Of a stretch of 64,000 nucleotides of DNA, positions 24,572-33,700 are shown one piece after another (positions within the stretch are counted from its first letter, which is position 1; each line of letters opens with the position of its first letter). The stretch lies in assembly GCA_963718995.1 (NCBI GenBank), contig CAVRAP010000012.1, forward strand, positions 1 through 64,000, read 5' to 3'. The notes under the pieces are model-generated. The model had not been told where the DNA came from. It made no database searches and worked only from the letters and a program-made list of their open reading frames with translations. Both the position numbers and the translations under genes were made by a program. The stretch is from UBA4744 sp963718995 (GTDB lineage: Bacteria > Actinomycetota > Acidimicrobiia > Spongiisociales > UBA4744).

Positions 24572-25414
24572 CTACGGAGCGACCAGATCGCCGTAGGCGT
24601 CTGGTCGCCGGTCACGGTAGAAGGCCCACTGTTTACGGACTTCTTCGACCATATCGAGATCCAGGTCGCGAACGACCAGTTCCTCGGCGGTATCGGAGGC
24701 TGCTCCCTCGACGATCTGACCGCGCGGATTGACGAAGTACGAGGACCCGTAGAAATCATTGTCACCGAGGGGCTCTTTGCCGACCCGGTTGATGGCCCCG
24801 ATGAAATACTCGTTGGCGACCGCGGCGGCCGGTTGCTCGAGATTCCACAGATACATCGACAACCCCCGGCTGGTCGCCGAAGGGTTGAAGACGATCTTGG
24901 CCCCGGCCAGACCGAGCGCTCGCCATCCCTCCGGGAAATGGCGGTCGTAACAGATGTAGACACCGATCCGCCCAACGGCCGTATCGAAAATTGGGTAGCC
25001 CAGGTTGCCGGGCCGGAAGTAGAACTTCTCCCAGAAACCGCTCACCTGGGGGATATGGGTCTTGCGATATTTGCCCAGGTAGGAGCCATCGGCGTCGATC
25101 ACGGCGGCAGTATTGAAGTAGAAGCCGTCGTCCTGTTTCTCGAAGATAGGAACGACGAGGACCATCCCGGTCTCTTTGGCGAGGTCCTGCATGCGGCGAG
25201 TGGTCGGGCCGTCGGGAATCGGTTCGGCGTAGTCGAAGTACTCGTCCTCCTGCACCTGACAGAAATAGGGGCCGTAGAAAAGCTCCTGAAAACACATCAC
25301 CTGGGCCCCTTGCCGGGCGGCTTCGCGAGCGTACTCAACGGACTTATCAATCATCGAACCCTGGTCGCCGGTCCACTCGGTCTGGACGATGGCTGCTCGG
25401 ACGACGTTCGCCAT
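24572..25414 (-). CDS. Nitrilase-family amidohydrolase, probable beta-ureidopropionase
   Basis: 280 residues. The Glu-Lys-Cys catalytic triad of the nitrilase superfamily is seen in MCFQELFYGPYF, KYRKTHIPQ and VYICYDRHFPEGWRALGL. The last is close to the N-carbamoyl-beta-alanine amidohydrolase signature. The expected reaction releases CO2 and NH3 from N-carbamoyl-beta-alanine to give beta-alanine. Start ATG 25414 has GGGAGG upstream. It is the first gene of the five-gene operon. Confidence 0.9.
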   Translation of the reverse strand: MANVVRAAIVQTEWTGDQGSMIDKSVEYAREAARQGAQVMCFQELFYGPYFCQVQEDEYFDYAEPIPDGPTTRRMQDLAKETGMVLVVPIFEKQDDGFYFNTAAVIDADGSYLGKYRKTHIPQVSGFWEKFYFRPGNLGYPIFDTAVGRIGVYICYDRHFPEGWRALGLAGAKIVFNPSATSRGLSMYLWNLEQPAAAVANEYFIGAINRVGKEPLGDNDFYGSSYFVNPRGQIVEGAASDTAEELVVRDLDLDMVEEVRKQWAFYRDRRPDAYGDLVAP

Positions 25415-25468
25415 ATAGGGCCTCCCTGTCGAGGGTCCCGGCGGGTGAGGGCGTCGACGCCCAACCAC

Positions 25469-25493
25469 GGGACCACGCGGTCCCCCAAACCTA
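25469..25493 (-). promoter_or_regulatory. Candidate promoter and operator of the pyrimidine operon
   Basis: TAGGTT (25488-25493, minus strand) is a plausible -10. Directly downstream lies an exact 16-bp inverted repeat GGGACC-ACGC-GGTCCC (25469-25484), spanning the expected transcription start. This is a likely repressor site, about 55-70 nt upstream of the first start codon. Confidence 0.4.
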
Positions 25494-25539
25494 ATGCACC
25501 AGGGCCTGCCGGTGACGGGAAGGCCCGGGTTCGCCTGGA

Positions 25540-25974
25540 TCAGACGTCGAGGGCCTTGTCCATGCGCCGGAGGTGTCCGGAGAGGTTCATGAGGAGCTTC
25601 CGTGAGAAACCCGGCAGGTTGTCGACCAGGTATTGGAAGTCACGGCGGTGAATGACCAACAGCACGGAGTCCTCTTCGGCTGTCAGGGTGGCGCTCCGGG
25701 GCATTCCGTCGAGGAGCGCCATCTCGCCGATCACGGCCCCCCAGCGACCCGACGTGATACGCCGGCCGTTGCGGCTGACGCCGACCCTTCCCCGCAGGAT
25801 CACAAAACACTGGCTGCCCTTCTCCCCCTCCTTGGCCAGAACGGTGCCTTGTTCGACCGATACTTCGTCGGCCCGTTTGGCCAGTTCGTTCAAGTCCTTC
25901 TTGCTGAGGTGGGAGAACAGGGGAATCGCGCGAAGCGCATCGATCCGATCCGATCGGCGACTGAGTACGACCAT
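25540..25974 (-). CDS. Cyclic-nucleotide-binding domain protein
   Basis: 144 residues forming a single CRP-type cNMP-binding beta-roll: LFSHLSKKDLNELAKRAD, then GTVLAKEGEKGSQCFVILRGRVGV (in parts), and the phosphate-binding cassette WGAVIGEMALLDGMPRSATLTA with Gly-Glu and Arg. The cassette looks intact, so cAMP or cGMP binding is plausible. There is no DNA-binding helix-turn-helix, so it is not a CRP regulator as it stands. Start ATG 25974 follows GGAAGGA. The adenylyl cyclase at 4545 is a possible source of its ligand, though not adjacent. Confidence 0.85.
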   Translation of the reverse strand: MVVLSRRSDRIDALRAIPLFSHLSKKDLNELAKRADEVSVEQGTVLAKEGEKGSQCFVILRGRVGVSRNGRRITSGRWGAVIGEMALLDGMPRSATLTAEEDSVLLVIHRRDFQYLVDNLPGFSRKLLMNLSGHLRRMDKALDV

Positions 25975-26087
25975 CGCGTGTCCTTCCCGGGTGCGTGTCG
26001 GCAGTGTAGGTGAGCTGTGCGCATCAGGTTCGAGTAGTCGGTACGGCTCCGCCCCGCTCCGTCGCACCTAGCCTGTACGAGATCGAC

Positions 26088-26786
26088 ATGCATACCGTCT
26101 ACGAGCTTCGCCGCAAACCCCTCGAATCGAGTGCCACCAGGCGGCGGTACGCCAACCGGTTGGTCAATAGAGAGGGGAAGACGCTGTTCACGGGCGAGAC
26201 CCGTCGCGGCTACGCCACCCGTCCCGTCGCATTCACAGCAGCAGGCGATCAGGATGGCCGGACGGAGATCACCTTCGGCAGGAACCGGCGGATGGCCGGC
26301 ACGGCCTTCGAGTTGAAGGCTGCCGGCGATGTCCTGATCGCAAGAATCGAGACGGGCCTGATCCAGCACAGCTGGGGCGGACCTGCCTTTCCGGTCCAAG
26401 ATGGACACGGCGATGAGCTATTCCATCTTGTACCCGCCGAGAGCCTCGTAGACGGAACCATCGCCTCTTTCGGGCTCTGGGCGGACGACGACCTGATCCT
26501 GCGGGAAGGAAATACCATGATCGGATACACCGGTAACGTCGATCCGGCAACGCAGACCAATCCGGCAGCCGACCTCGGCAAACGTCTCCTCCGCAATGCC
26601 GGCCGTCTCAGCGTTGAGTTGGGCGGCCGTGTGATTGATACCCTGCGCGGCAAGGAGATCGATCACCCCGAGGTGTGCGTCGGTCGGCTCACCGTGCTCC
26701 CGGAAGCCCGGAACGTCGACCCACCCCTGGCGCTGGCCATCTTGCTCTTCAAGGTGCACTTCTTCGAGCTCCGCACGCCTTCGTGA
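26088..26786 (+). CDS. Uncharacterised beta-rich protein
   Basis: 232 residues. The N-terminal half alternates short strands and turns (ANRLVNREGKTLFTGETRR, FELKAAGDVLIARIETG), reminiscent of LURP-one/tubby-like proteins, but the similarity is weak. The C-terminus ends with a hydrophobic helix (LALAILLFKVHFFEL). No signal peptide is seen. TAGCCT at 26069-26074, 13 nt before the ATG, is a likely -10 giving a very short leader. It diverges from the cNMP-binding gene, and its stop is immediately adjacent to the sufE stop (convergent, 0 bp between). Confidence 0.7.
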   Translation: MHTVYELRRKPLESSATRRRYANRLVNREGKTLFTGETRRGYATRPVAFTAAGDQDGRTEITFGRNRRMAGTAFELKAAGDVLIARIETGLIQHSWGGPAFPVQDGHGDELFHLVPAESLVDGTIASFGLWADDDLILREGNTMIGYTGNVDPATQTNPAADLGKRLLRNAGRLSVELGGRVIDTLRGKEIDHPEVCVGRLTVLPEARNVDPPLALAILLFKVHFFELRTPS

Positions 26787-27215
26787 TCAGGCAACCTGTT
26801 CGGCGACCTGCCGCTTGATCGCGGCGAGGATGGCGCTCATCCCGTTGAGGCGCATGGCCGATACTGCTTCGGCCAGGCCCATCTTCAGGTAGAAGTCGGG
26901 GGGAAGGGCCAGGATCTCTTCGGCCAATGCGTCCTGCAAACCATCGTGGAGGATTCCGGCGTAGCCCCGCACCGTCGGGGACTCCGGGGGCACATCGAAG
27001 AACAACCCCACCCGGCCATCTTTATCGATTTCCACCGCCAGGAAGAAGGGGGTCTGACACTCCCGTACCCGGTGTAAGCGTTCCGGGTGGTCGGCCAGCC
27101 GTTCGGGCAGGCCGGGCAGACGCTGCGAGTAGTCCAATAGCGCTTGCAGTTTCACGTCGCGGGGAACTTCCGAGAACATCCGCACGATCGTCTCGAGTCG
27201 TTCAGGAACAGCCAA
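26787..27215 (-). CDS. sufE: SufE-family sulfur acceptor
   Basis: 142 residues. The conserved pattern RVRECQTPFFLAVE holds the sulfur-accepting cysteine, and SPTVRGYAGIL is the typical SufE segment. It receives persulfide sulfur and passes it on, usually with a cysteine desulfurase. In mycobacteria a SufE homologue is encoded next to SseA and activates it. Start is TTG 27215 behind GGGGAAG. It is transcribed away from the sulfurtransferase gene, with 76 bp between starts. Confidence 0.88.
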   Translation of the reverse strand: MAVPERLETIVRMFSEVPRDVKLQALLDYSQRLPGLPERLADHPERLHRVRECQTPFFLAVEIDKDGRVGLFFDVPPESPTVRGYAGILHDGLQDALAEEILALPPDFYLKMGLAEAVSAMRLNGMSAILAAIKRQVAEQVA

Positions 27216-27238
27216 TCACTTCCCCACTTCCCACATAA

Positions 27239-27256
27239 ACACTGTCTTGATAGTGT
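27239..27256. promoter_or_regulatory. Palindrome between sufE and the sulfurtransferase gene
   Basis: ACACT-N8-AGTGT (27239-27256) lies in the shared 76-bp divergent promoter, within an AT-rich patch that also holds TAAATATTCT. An ACACT half-site is part of the operator described for the Fe-S regulator SufR in actinobacteria. The match in spacing is not exact, so the regulator is a guess. Confidence 0.4.
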
Positions 27257-27291
27257 AAATATTCTGCGGTACAACCGAGAGGGAGGACCTC

Positions 27292-28152
27292 GTGTCGACC
27301 GACAAGTTTGCAGGATACGCCAGCCCCGAAAAACTGGTTTCGACCGAGTGGCTGGCCGAGCACCTCGACGACCCCAACGTGGTGGTGGTGGAGTCGGATG
27401 AAGATGTGCTGGTCTACTACACAGGGCACATTCCCGGAGCGGTGAAGGTCGATTGGCACACCGAACTCAACGACCAGGTGATCCGTGACTACCGCGACCC
27501 CAAGGGCTTCGCAGAGTTGATGTCCCAGAAGGGCATCCGCCGCGACCAGACCGTCGTGTTCTACGGGGACAACTTCAACTGGTGGGCTGCCTATGCGTTG
27601 TGGGTTTTCGCCTTGTTCGGCCACGCCGACACCCGGCTGCTCGACGGAGGAAGACAGAAGTGGGTGTCCGAAGAGCGGCCTCTCACGACCGAAGTTGCGG
27701 CCCGACCGGCCACCGACTACCCGGTGGTCGAGCGCCGGGACGCCCCGATCCGCGCCTTCCGGACCGACGTCGACAACCATCTGGCCGCGGGGCTGCCTTT
27801 GGTCGATGTCCGTTCCCCCGAAGAGTTCACGGGCGAGCTACTGCACATGCCCAACTACCCCCAGGAGGGTGCCTTGCGGGGCGGACACATCCCGGGTGCT
27901 CGAAACGTGCCCTGGAAACGGGCCGCCAACGAAGACGGCACCTTCAAGACGGCTGACGAACTTCGGACCATCTACCACGATCAGACCGGGCTGGGCGAAG
28001 CAGACGACATTGTTGCCTACTGCCGCATCGGAGAGCGCTCCAGCCACACCTGGTTCGTGCTGTACCACCTGCTGGGACACCAGAAGGTCCGCAACTACGA
28101 CGGATCCTGGACCGAATGGGGCAACCTGGTCGGTGCCCCCATCGAAAAATAG
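27292..28152 (+). CDS. sseA: Two-rhodanese sulfurtransferase (SseA/CysA type)
   Basis: 286 residues: an inactive N-terminal rhodanese domain (about 15-130) and a catalytic C-terminal one (150-280). The active cysteine is Cys244 in CRIGERSSHTW, a loop seen in actinobacterial thiosulfate/3-mercaptopyruvate sulfurtransferases. It transfers sulfane sulfur to thiols or cyanide. Start is GTG 27292 behind GGGAGG. The palindromic repeat begins 2 bp after its stop. Pairing with SufE mirrors the mycobacterial SseA locus, although here the two genes diverge. Confidence 0.9.
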   Translation: MSTDKFAGYASPEKLVSTEWLAEHLDDPNVVVVESDEDVLVYYTGHIPGAVKVDWHTELNDQVIRDYRDPKGFAELMSQKGIRRDQTVVFYGDNFNWWAAYALWVFALFGHADTRLLDGGRQKWVSEERPLTTEVAARPATDYPVVERRDAPIRAFRTDVDNHLAAGLPLVDVRSPEEFTGELLHMPNYPQEGALRGGHIPGARNVPWKRAANEDGTFKTADELRTIYHDQTGLGEADDIVAYCRIGERSSHTWFVLYHLLGHQKVRNYDGSWTEWGNLVGAPIEK

Positions 28153-28153
28153 G

Positions 28154-28207
28154 TTTTTGGCGCCTTATGTGCCGGAATATCGAGCAAGTTAGGCGCCTAA
28201 ACGGGAT
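28154..28207. repeat. Dispersed palindromic repeat, copy 1
   Basis: Outer arms TTTTGGCGCCT and AGGCGCCTAAA enclose the core TGCCGGAATATCGAGCAAG, followed by CGGGAT. It lies between convergent genes and fits a bidirectional terminator or a REP/MITE-like element. Related copies are at 37551, 38659 and 47207. Confidence 0.8.
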
Positions 28208-29503
28208 CTAGACGGGGACGCGAGCGCGTATCTGGTCGAGCAGCTTGTCGAGGAATACCGAGCGGAGGGGCTTGACCGCCATTGCCGCCTTCCAGGGAGG
28301 CAGGCGTTCGATCAGCGACAGGGTATGGGCCACCGTCCGACTCAGGCCACCGCCGACATTGTCGTACAGGAGATCGCCCAGCTTGCCCCGCTCGATCGCC
28401 ATGACCGCTACCCGTTCCATCGTGTCGGCCGGTACGAAGGGCCGGTCGTCGCGCGGTTCCATCCCGTGGGCGTCCCATCGGCACACATCCCCGCACACCC
28501 CGCAACCCAGGCAGCGGGCCGAATCGACGAGCGCCCAGTTCTTGCGGAGTCCCTTACCCTCCGTTGGCACGACCGCGATGGCTTCTACCGGGCAAGCCTT
28601 GGCGCAGGTAGCGCAACCCCGGCACTTGCTGTGGTCGATGGTGGCCAACCAATTGGACGGGACGATCCCGTCGTAGATGGAGAACCGCTTGATAGAGCGC
28701 ATCATCCCGCAGCAACAACCGCAGCAGTTGCAGAGGTAGGAAACCTCATCGCGGACGTTGTCACCGGTCTGAGCCAGACCGGCCTCTTTGGCCTCAATGA
28801 GGATCTCCATGGCCTCGTCGTTGGTGACCGTCTCAGCGATGCCGGCGCGCACGAGAAGCTCGGCCGAGGTGCCAAAGGTCAAGCACGTTCGGATCGGGGC
28901 GTCGCATCCTTCCCCACGCAGGTTTGCATCGGTGCGGCACGGGCAGAGACTCACCGCAACTGTGTCCGCCATTCGGACCACTTCGGTGGCCCGTTCCCAG
29001 TCAAGGATCTCCGTCCCTCCGTCGGGCAAAACTTCCTCACGCACGAACGACCGGCCGATTTGGGTTGACCCCGAGAAGATGCTCCTGACAAAGCCCTCCT
29101 CATCGAACAGACCTTCAAACGCCTCGGCGTAGTCCTCCATCGGCGCCCCGGGCCGGGGCCGCATGAAGGTGAACTCGAAGAAGCCGATGACTATGGGCGT
29201 CGGCACCACGTAGCGGATCCCTTTGCGTTCGAAATCGAGCACCAGGCCCCGCTCCGCCATCGAGGTGATCCGCTCCCCTAGCTCGTCGACGTCAACGTCG
29301 AGCCGCTCGGCAAGCTTGAGCAGCGATATCAGTTGCGGCAACCGTCGGGCAATGTGTGCTTCTTCCGGCGTGAACAGCAGGCGTAACACGCGCATCATCG
29401 CGGCCGAGTCGGGTGCCCCGGTGACGTTCCGGTCGAGCCGCTCCTGCAGCAACCGGTACTCCGCATCGGCGTCCAGGTTGGGAATCAGCGTCGCGTGACC
29501 CAT
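28208..29503 (-). CDS. Poly-cysteine 4Fe-4S protein with winged-helix-like N-terminus
   Basis: 431 residues. The N-terminal 110 residues look like a helix-turn-helix (EEAHIARRLPQLISLLKLAERL). The middle has two unusual Cys clusters: SLCPCR...CDAPIRTC and CNCCGCCCGMM. Two classical 4Fe-4S motifs follow: CRGCATCAKACP and CLGCGVCGDVCR. The layout resembles ferredoxin-domain proteins thought to link electron carriers to an unknown redox partner. No catalytic domain is visible. Start ATG 29503. The repeat copy 1 touches its 3' end. Confidence 0.82.
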   Translation of the reverse strand: MGHATLIPNLDADAEYRLLQERLDRNVTGAPDSAAMMRVLRLLFTPEEAHIARRLPQLISLLKLAERLDVDVDELGERITSMAERGLVLDFERKGIRYVVPTPIVIGFFEFTFMRPRPGAPMEDYAEAFEGLFDEEGFVRSIFSGSTQIGRSFVREEVLPDGGTEILDWERATEVVRMADTVAVSLCPCRTDANLRGEGCDAPIRTCLTFGTSAELLVRAGIAETVTNDEAMEILIEAKEAGLAQTGDNVRDEVSYLCNCCGCCCGMMRSIKRFSIYDGIVPSNWLATIDHSKCRGCATCAKACPVEAIAVVPTEGKGLRKNWALVDSARCLGCGVCGDVCRWDAHGMEPRDDRPFVPADTMERVAVMAIERGKLGDLLYDNVGGGLSRTVAHTLSLIERLPPWKAAMAVKPLRSVFLDKLLDQIRARVPV

Positions 29504-29594
29504 TGCGGACCTTCCTCAGGAAACGGGCTACCCCTGATCGTGCCCGAAGGGCGTTGATCGTGCCAGGGCCGAACGGCACTCTCGGATCAGAACC

Positions 29595-30707
29595 TCAAGA
29601 CTTCGGAAGCTCTCGGCCGCAGGCCGGGCAGAAACGGAATCCCTCGCCCGATGATGAACCGCAGTAGGGGCAGAAGTTCACCACAGGAGAAGCGGTTCTG
29701 TCCGGAGGGAGATCGGCGACGGTTACCCCGGCCGGCTCGCCGGCAACCGTCGACAATCGGAACTGCTCCTCCGTCATCATCAGGGCCGTCACCAGGGTGC
29801 GCAGCTGCGCACGATCCACCTCGGCCCATTCGAATAGCGGCCGGCCGTCTGCCGGGTACCGAATCCGGAAGACCAGCGTCCGCCCGCCAACTCTCGAAAC
29901 GTTGAGTGTCTGAGTCTTCACGGTCGCGTTCTCAATTACTGCCCGCGAGACTGCAAAGGACTTGTCGGGATACTCGGCCAGCATGTCGTGAGCCGCCGGG
30001 GAAGGTTCGAGGGCGCCTTCGACCGAACGAAGATGCCCATCGGCCAACAACCGATGGAGGACTAGTTCCACGGAATCATCAGATGTCGCCAACTCCTCGA
30101 TGGCGGCTACTCCCGCGGTGGTCACAAACGGAGCCACCAAACCGCGAATGGTGGCCGAATCCCGCACCGTTTCCAGCAATCGTTGACGGGTCAACGGAAC
30201 CGGAAACTCACGCAATTCCCTCATTGCGGCAGCAAACACGAAGGCCTGGGGAGCCGTACCGACGAACCGGAACCCGGTCGGTTCTGGCTCCGGTTCCGCG
30301 CTTGTCAGCGCATCTCCTATCAGGAGCATCAACTGAGATCTGCTCAACGGGAAGTAGAGCTTGGCGTTACCGTCGCCATCGACAGTGCACTCCGCCAGGA
30401 AGTCGTCATAGCGAACAACGGAAAACCCACGAGGACGGGGTTGCTGGCCCGTCCCAATGCTGATCACCTCGTGCGGCTCAAGGGAAGCCCGCAGGGCTGC
30501 ACCCAAGAACCCGTTGACTCTCCAACCGTCCCCTTTGGCCTCCAGGGCGTGCAGGTCGAGGAGTTTGGTGAAGCCCGGGTGGTTGACGTGCAAAGGCTGA
30601 GCGTCTGGAGGTTGCGGGAAGAGCGGTGAGCCCGGACGGGGCAAACCCAACCCGCTTATCTCGATCAGGGTGGCCACTTGACCAGCAGTGAAGAGGAATC
30701 CAGGCAC
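29595..30707 (-). CDS. Uncharacterised zinc-ribbon protein of the envelope locus
   Basis: 370 residues, no signal peptide or membrane segment. The C-terminus carries a zinc ribbon (CPYCGSSSGEGFRFCPACG). The main part has two alpha/beta regions (about 1-130 and 150-310) that I cannot assign; a helical part with VELVLHRLLADGHLR looks winged-helix-like. It starts with GTG 30707, 4 nt after the stop of the 1370-residue membrane protein, so they are almost certainly co-transcribed. A cytosolic partner or regulator of that protein is the natural inference. Confidence 0.75.
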   Translation of the reverse strand: MPGFLFTAGQVATLIEISGLGLPRPGSPLFPQPPDAQPLHVNHPGFTKLLDLHALEAKGDGWRVNGFLGAALRASLEPHEVISIGTGQQPRPRGFSVVRYDDFLAECTVDGDGNAKLYFPLSRSQLMLLIGDALTSAEPEPEPTGFRFVGTAPQAFVFAAAMRELREFPVPLTRQRLLETVRDSATIRGLVAPFVTTAGVAAIEELATSDDSVELVLHRLLADGHLRSVEGALEPSPAAHDMLAEYPDKSFAVSRAVIENATVKTQTLNVSRVGGRTLVFRIRYPADGRPLFEWAEVDRAQLRTLVTALMMTEEQFRLSTVAGEPAGVTVADLPPDRTASPVVNFCPYCGSSSGEGFRFCPACGRELPKS

Positions 30708-30711
30708 TAGT

Positions 30712-33700
30712 TCACCACATCTTCTTCAGATAGTCGTACACCCCGCCTACAGCATTACCGGCGGCTTCGTAAGCCTCCCCGGCCAAAGCCGAGCCTCCCT
30801 CGTACATCTCCTCCGCGAACCCGACGACTCCTTTGTCGCCGAGCCCAGAGGCGATCTGGTTGTAACCATCGACGACGGTCCCGACCAAGGGTGTCTTCTC
30901 GATCACATCCTTGGTGTGCTCCCAGGACTCTTCCCAGTAACCGTCGCCGACTCCGTGTGTAGCAATATTGCGGATGTCGTCGACGAACTGCCCGACCGTG
31001 CCGACCGGATCGACCACGGTCTCGGATGCGATGCTGGCGACGTGATCGAGACCCTGCAGTGCGACGCCATGCTTGCCGGCGGCGACTTCTTGTTGGAAAT
31101 CGGACATCGATTCGTTGAGGACTTCGGTGCCGGCACCTGTATCAAGTATGCGTTGCATATCGGAGACGAGATTGCCGCCATCCGTGCGAGCCATCTCCTC
31201 GCCGAGCAACTGAGAAGCCTGGCCGATGCCTTTGAAGGGATCCGCTCCTTGTCTTTGAGTAACGCCTTCCGCGAAGTCGTCGAGAGCCCGCGTATCCAAC
31301 TGACCGGAGGCAAGACTGTCGCTCACCGATTGGATAGCAGCGCCGCCGGCGTCGTAGGTCGTGCCAACCCAGTTCTCCACGGCCTGGTCGGGGAGCATGT
31401 TGTTCATCCCACCGGGCAGCAACGCCCCGCCTGCCATGCTGATCCGTGGGTCGGCGATACCGCTGGCCATGACGGCGTTGCCGGCCGCCGTCTGCGCTGT
31501 GGCCAAAGCAACCGCTTCGGCCGGATCCTTGCCGGCCGCTATGTGTTGACGGGCGTAGTGGTCAACGGTGGCGGCATCAGTCACCCGGCCAAACGTTTCG
31601 CCGACCACGCTCCTACCGCCAACTTCGGCGCGTTCGGCATCACCGGCAGTGGTCCGCGTTGGTTCAGTCGCACCCGCCGCCCGTTCGACGTCTCCGATTC
31701 GTGCCTGTCCAGATTTCAGGGAGCCCTCGAAATTGGAATCCACGATTCGGGTCGCCTTGTCCATGGTCATCCCCTCAACCTCGGGGACCGCCCGCGCGAG
31801 AGCCTGATCGACCTGGCCCGGTGAGATCTCCCCGCGACCCACCTTTTCGAGCACCTCACCGATGCGCTGCACCATGTCGACCTTGGCGGGATCGACGTTG
31901 GCGTTGCCGGCCATGTGCGGTGTGACCTTGGTGTTGATGTCCTTGGCATAGCCGCGCGCGGTTTCCTGGATCGCCTCACCCTGGGTGATCTTGCCGGTGT
32001 CGGCCAGATGCTGGTTCTCGGCAGCTTTCACCCTCGACACCGAAGCGGTCTGTTCGGCGGATCCCCGTTCGAATCTCTCGGCCTCACCGCTCAAAACCCC
32101 TTTGTCGCCATAAGCTTCCTGATGGTGGCGCTGGGTCACCGCCTGGTAAGCACCTTCAGCATCCCCTCCGGTGATGTCGGAAAACGAACGGCCGTAGGTC
32201 GAAACGGCGGCATCGTTCCATTTCGACGGAGAGATCTCAACAACCCCGCGACCGGCGCTCTCAGCCTGCACTCGGGTGAGTTCCGTCTGCAATTCGGCCG
32301 GACGGTTTCCCAAACGGTTGAGCTCTGACTGGATCCGCTGAGCTTCCGCGGATCCAGGGGTTACGCTGGCGAGATCACCCGACAGCCTTTCCAAGTCGGC
32401 GTTGGTGCGCGCTATCTCGTCCGAAAGGTGGTTCGTGTATTTGTCGTAGTCAACGGTGATTTTGGTGCGGTTGATCTCGGCGGCAAGCTCTCGAGTGACC
32501 TGTAGCGCTTCGTGTGAATTGGGAGGCAGCTTGTTGAGCTGGTTCGTCAGGTCGCGGAGCTTGCTCTCATCAAGCCCGATATCGCGATCCGCACCAACGG
32601 TGCCCTTGTTGGCGGCGTTCCGAAACTCAGTGATGTCATCGATGGTCCAGGGGCGCCCGCCGCGCTGTAACCCCATCTCGTTGAGACGGTTGATGAAGTC
32701 CTGGTCGACCCGGCTGTAGGTCTCGGACAACCGGGCGTCGTAGTCGGCTCCAACTGCCGTTCGCCCCTCGCCCTTGAGGATGTTCTTGCCGGAGTAGGAC
32801 TCGTTGATCTTATTGGTCAATTCGTTGAGACGTTGATCTAGTTCGGCTCGCCGGGCCGGGTCGGTTTCGTTGGCCAGCTGCTCTCGGACGTTCTTGAAAT
32901 CGTCGACCAGTTGTTGCCCGGTGGCCCGCGCATCGGCCCAGCCCTGATCGGTGGCGATGCGTTCTGCCGCCTGTTCGGGAGACATCCAACCATCGCCGTA
33001 TTTGACGTTGCCTTCAGTATCGACCGGTAGAGTCCGTCCGGTTTTCGGGTCGACCAGGGGGGTGCCGTCCGGCCCAACCTGGACACGGTCGGGATCAACA
33101 AATCGATCGTCTTCCAGGCCGGGAGCGACTGTCGTGGCGGTGTCGACCGCATCGGGTTTGTCCCGATATCGGGGTGGTTTGTCGCTAACGGTCTCATTTC
33201 CATCAGCATCCACATCCGTAGTGATTGCCGTCCCGTCGACATCGACCGTCGTCGTCGATGTTGACCCATCCGGCCATGACGTCGTCTCCACCGAACTCCC
33301 GTCCGGGCGGATCTCAACTGTCGTCACCTGACCCGTCGACGGATCGGTATAGATATTGGTCGACGAACCATCAGACCGTTCCTCAGACACCACCGACGTT
33401 CCATCTGGATCGGTCGAGGTCGTCACAACCGTCCCATCCGGGCGCACCTCCTCGTCCGGAGGAGGCGGGAAATCGCCTCCTCCATCCGCATCGGTCCCGA
33501 TCGCCGTACCGTCGGCATCGGCCGTCGTCGTCGACGTCGACGTCGACCCATCCGGCCACAATGTCGTCTGCACCGAACTCCCATCAGGCTGCGTCTCAAC
33601 CGTGGTCACCTGACCCGTCGACGGATCGGTATAGATATCCGTAGACGAACCATCAGACCGTTCCTCAGACACCACCTGGATCCCATCCGGTCCGGTCGAG

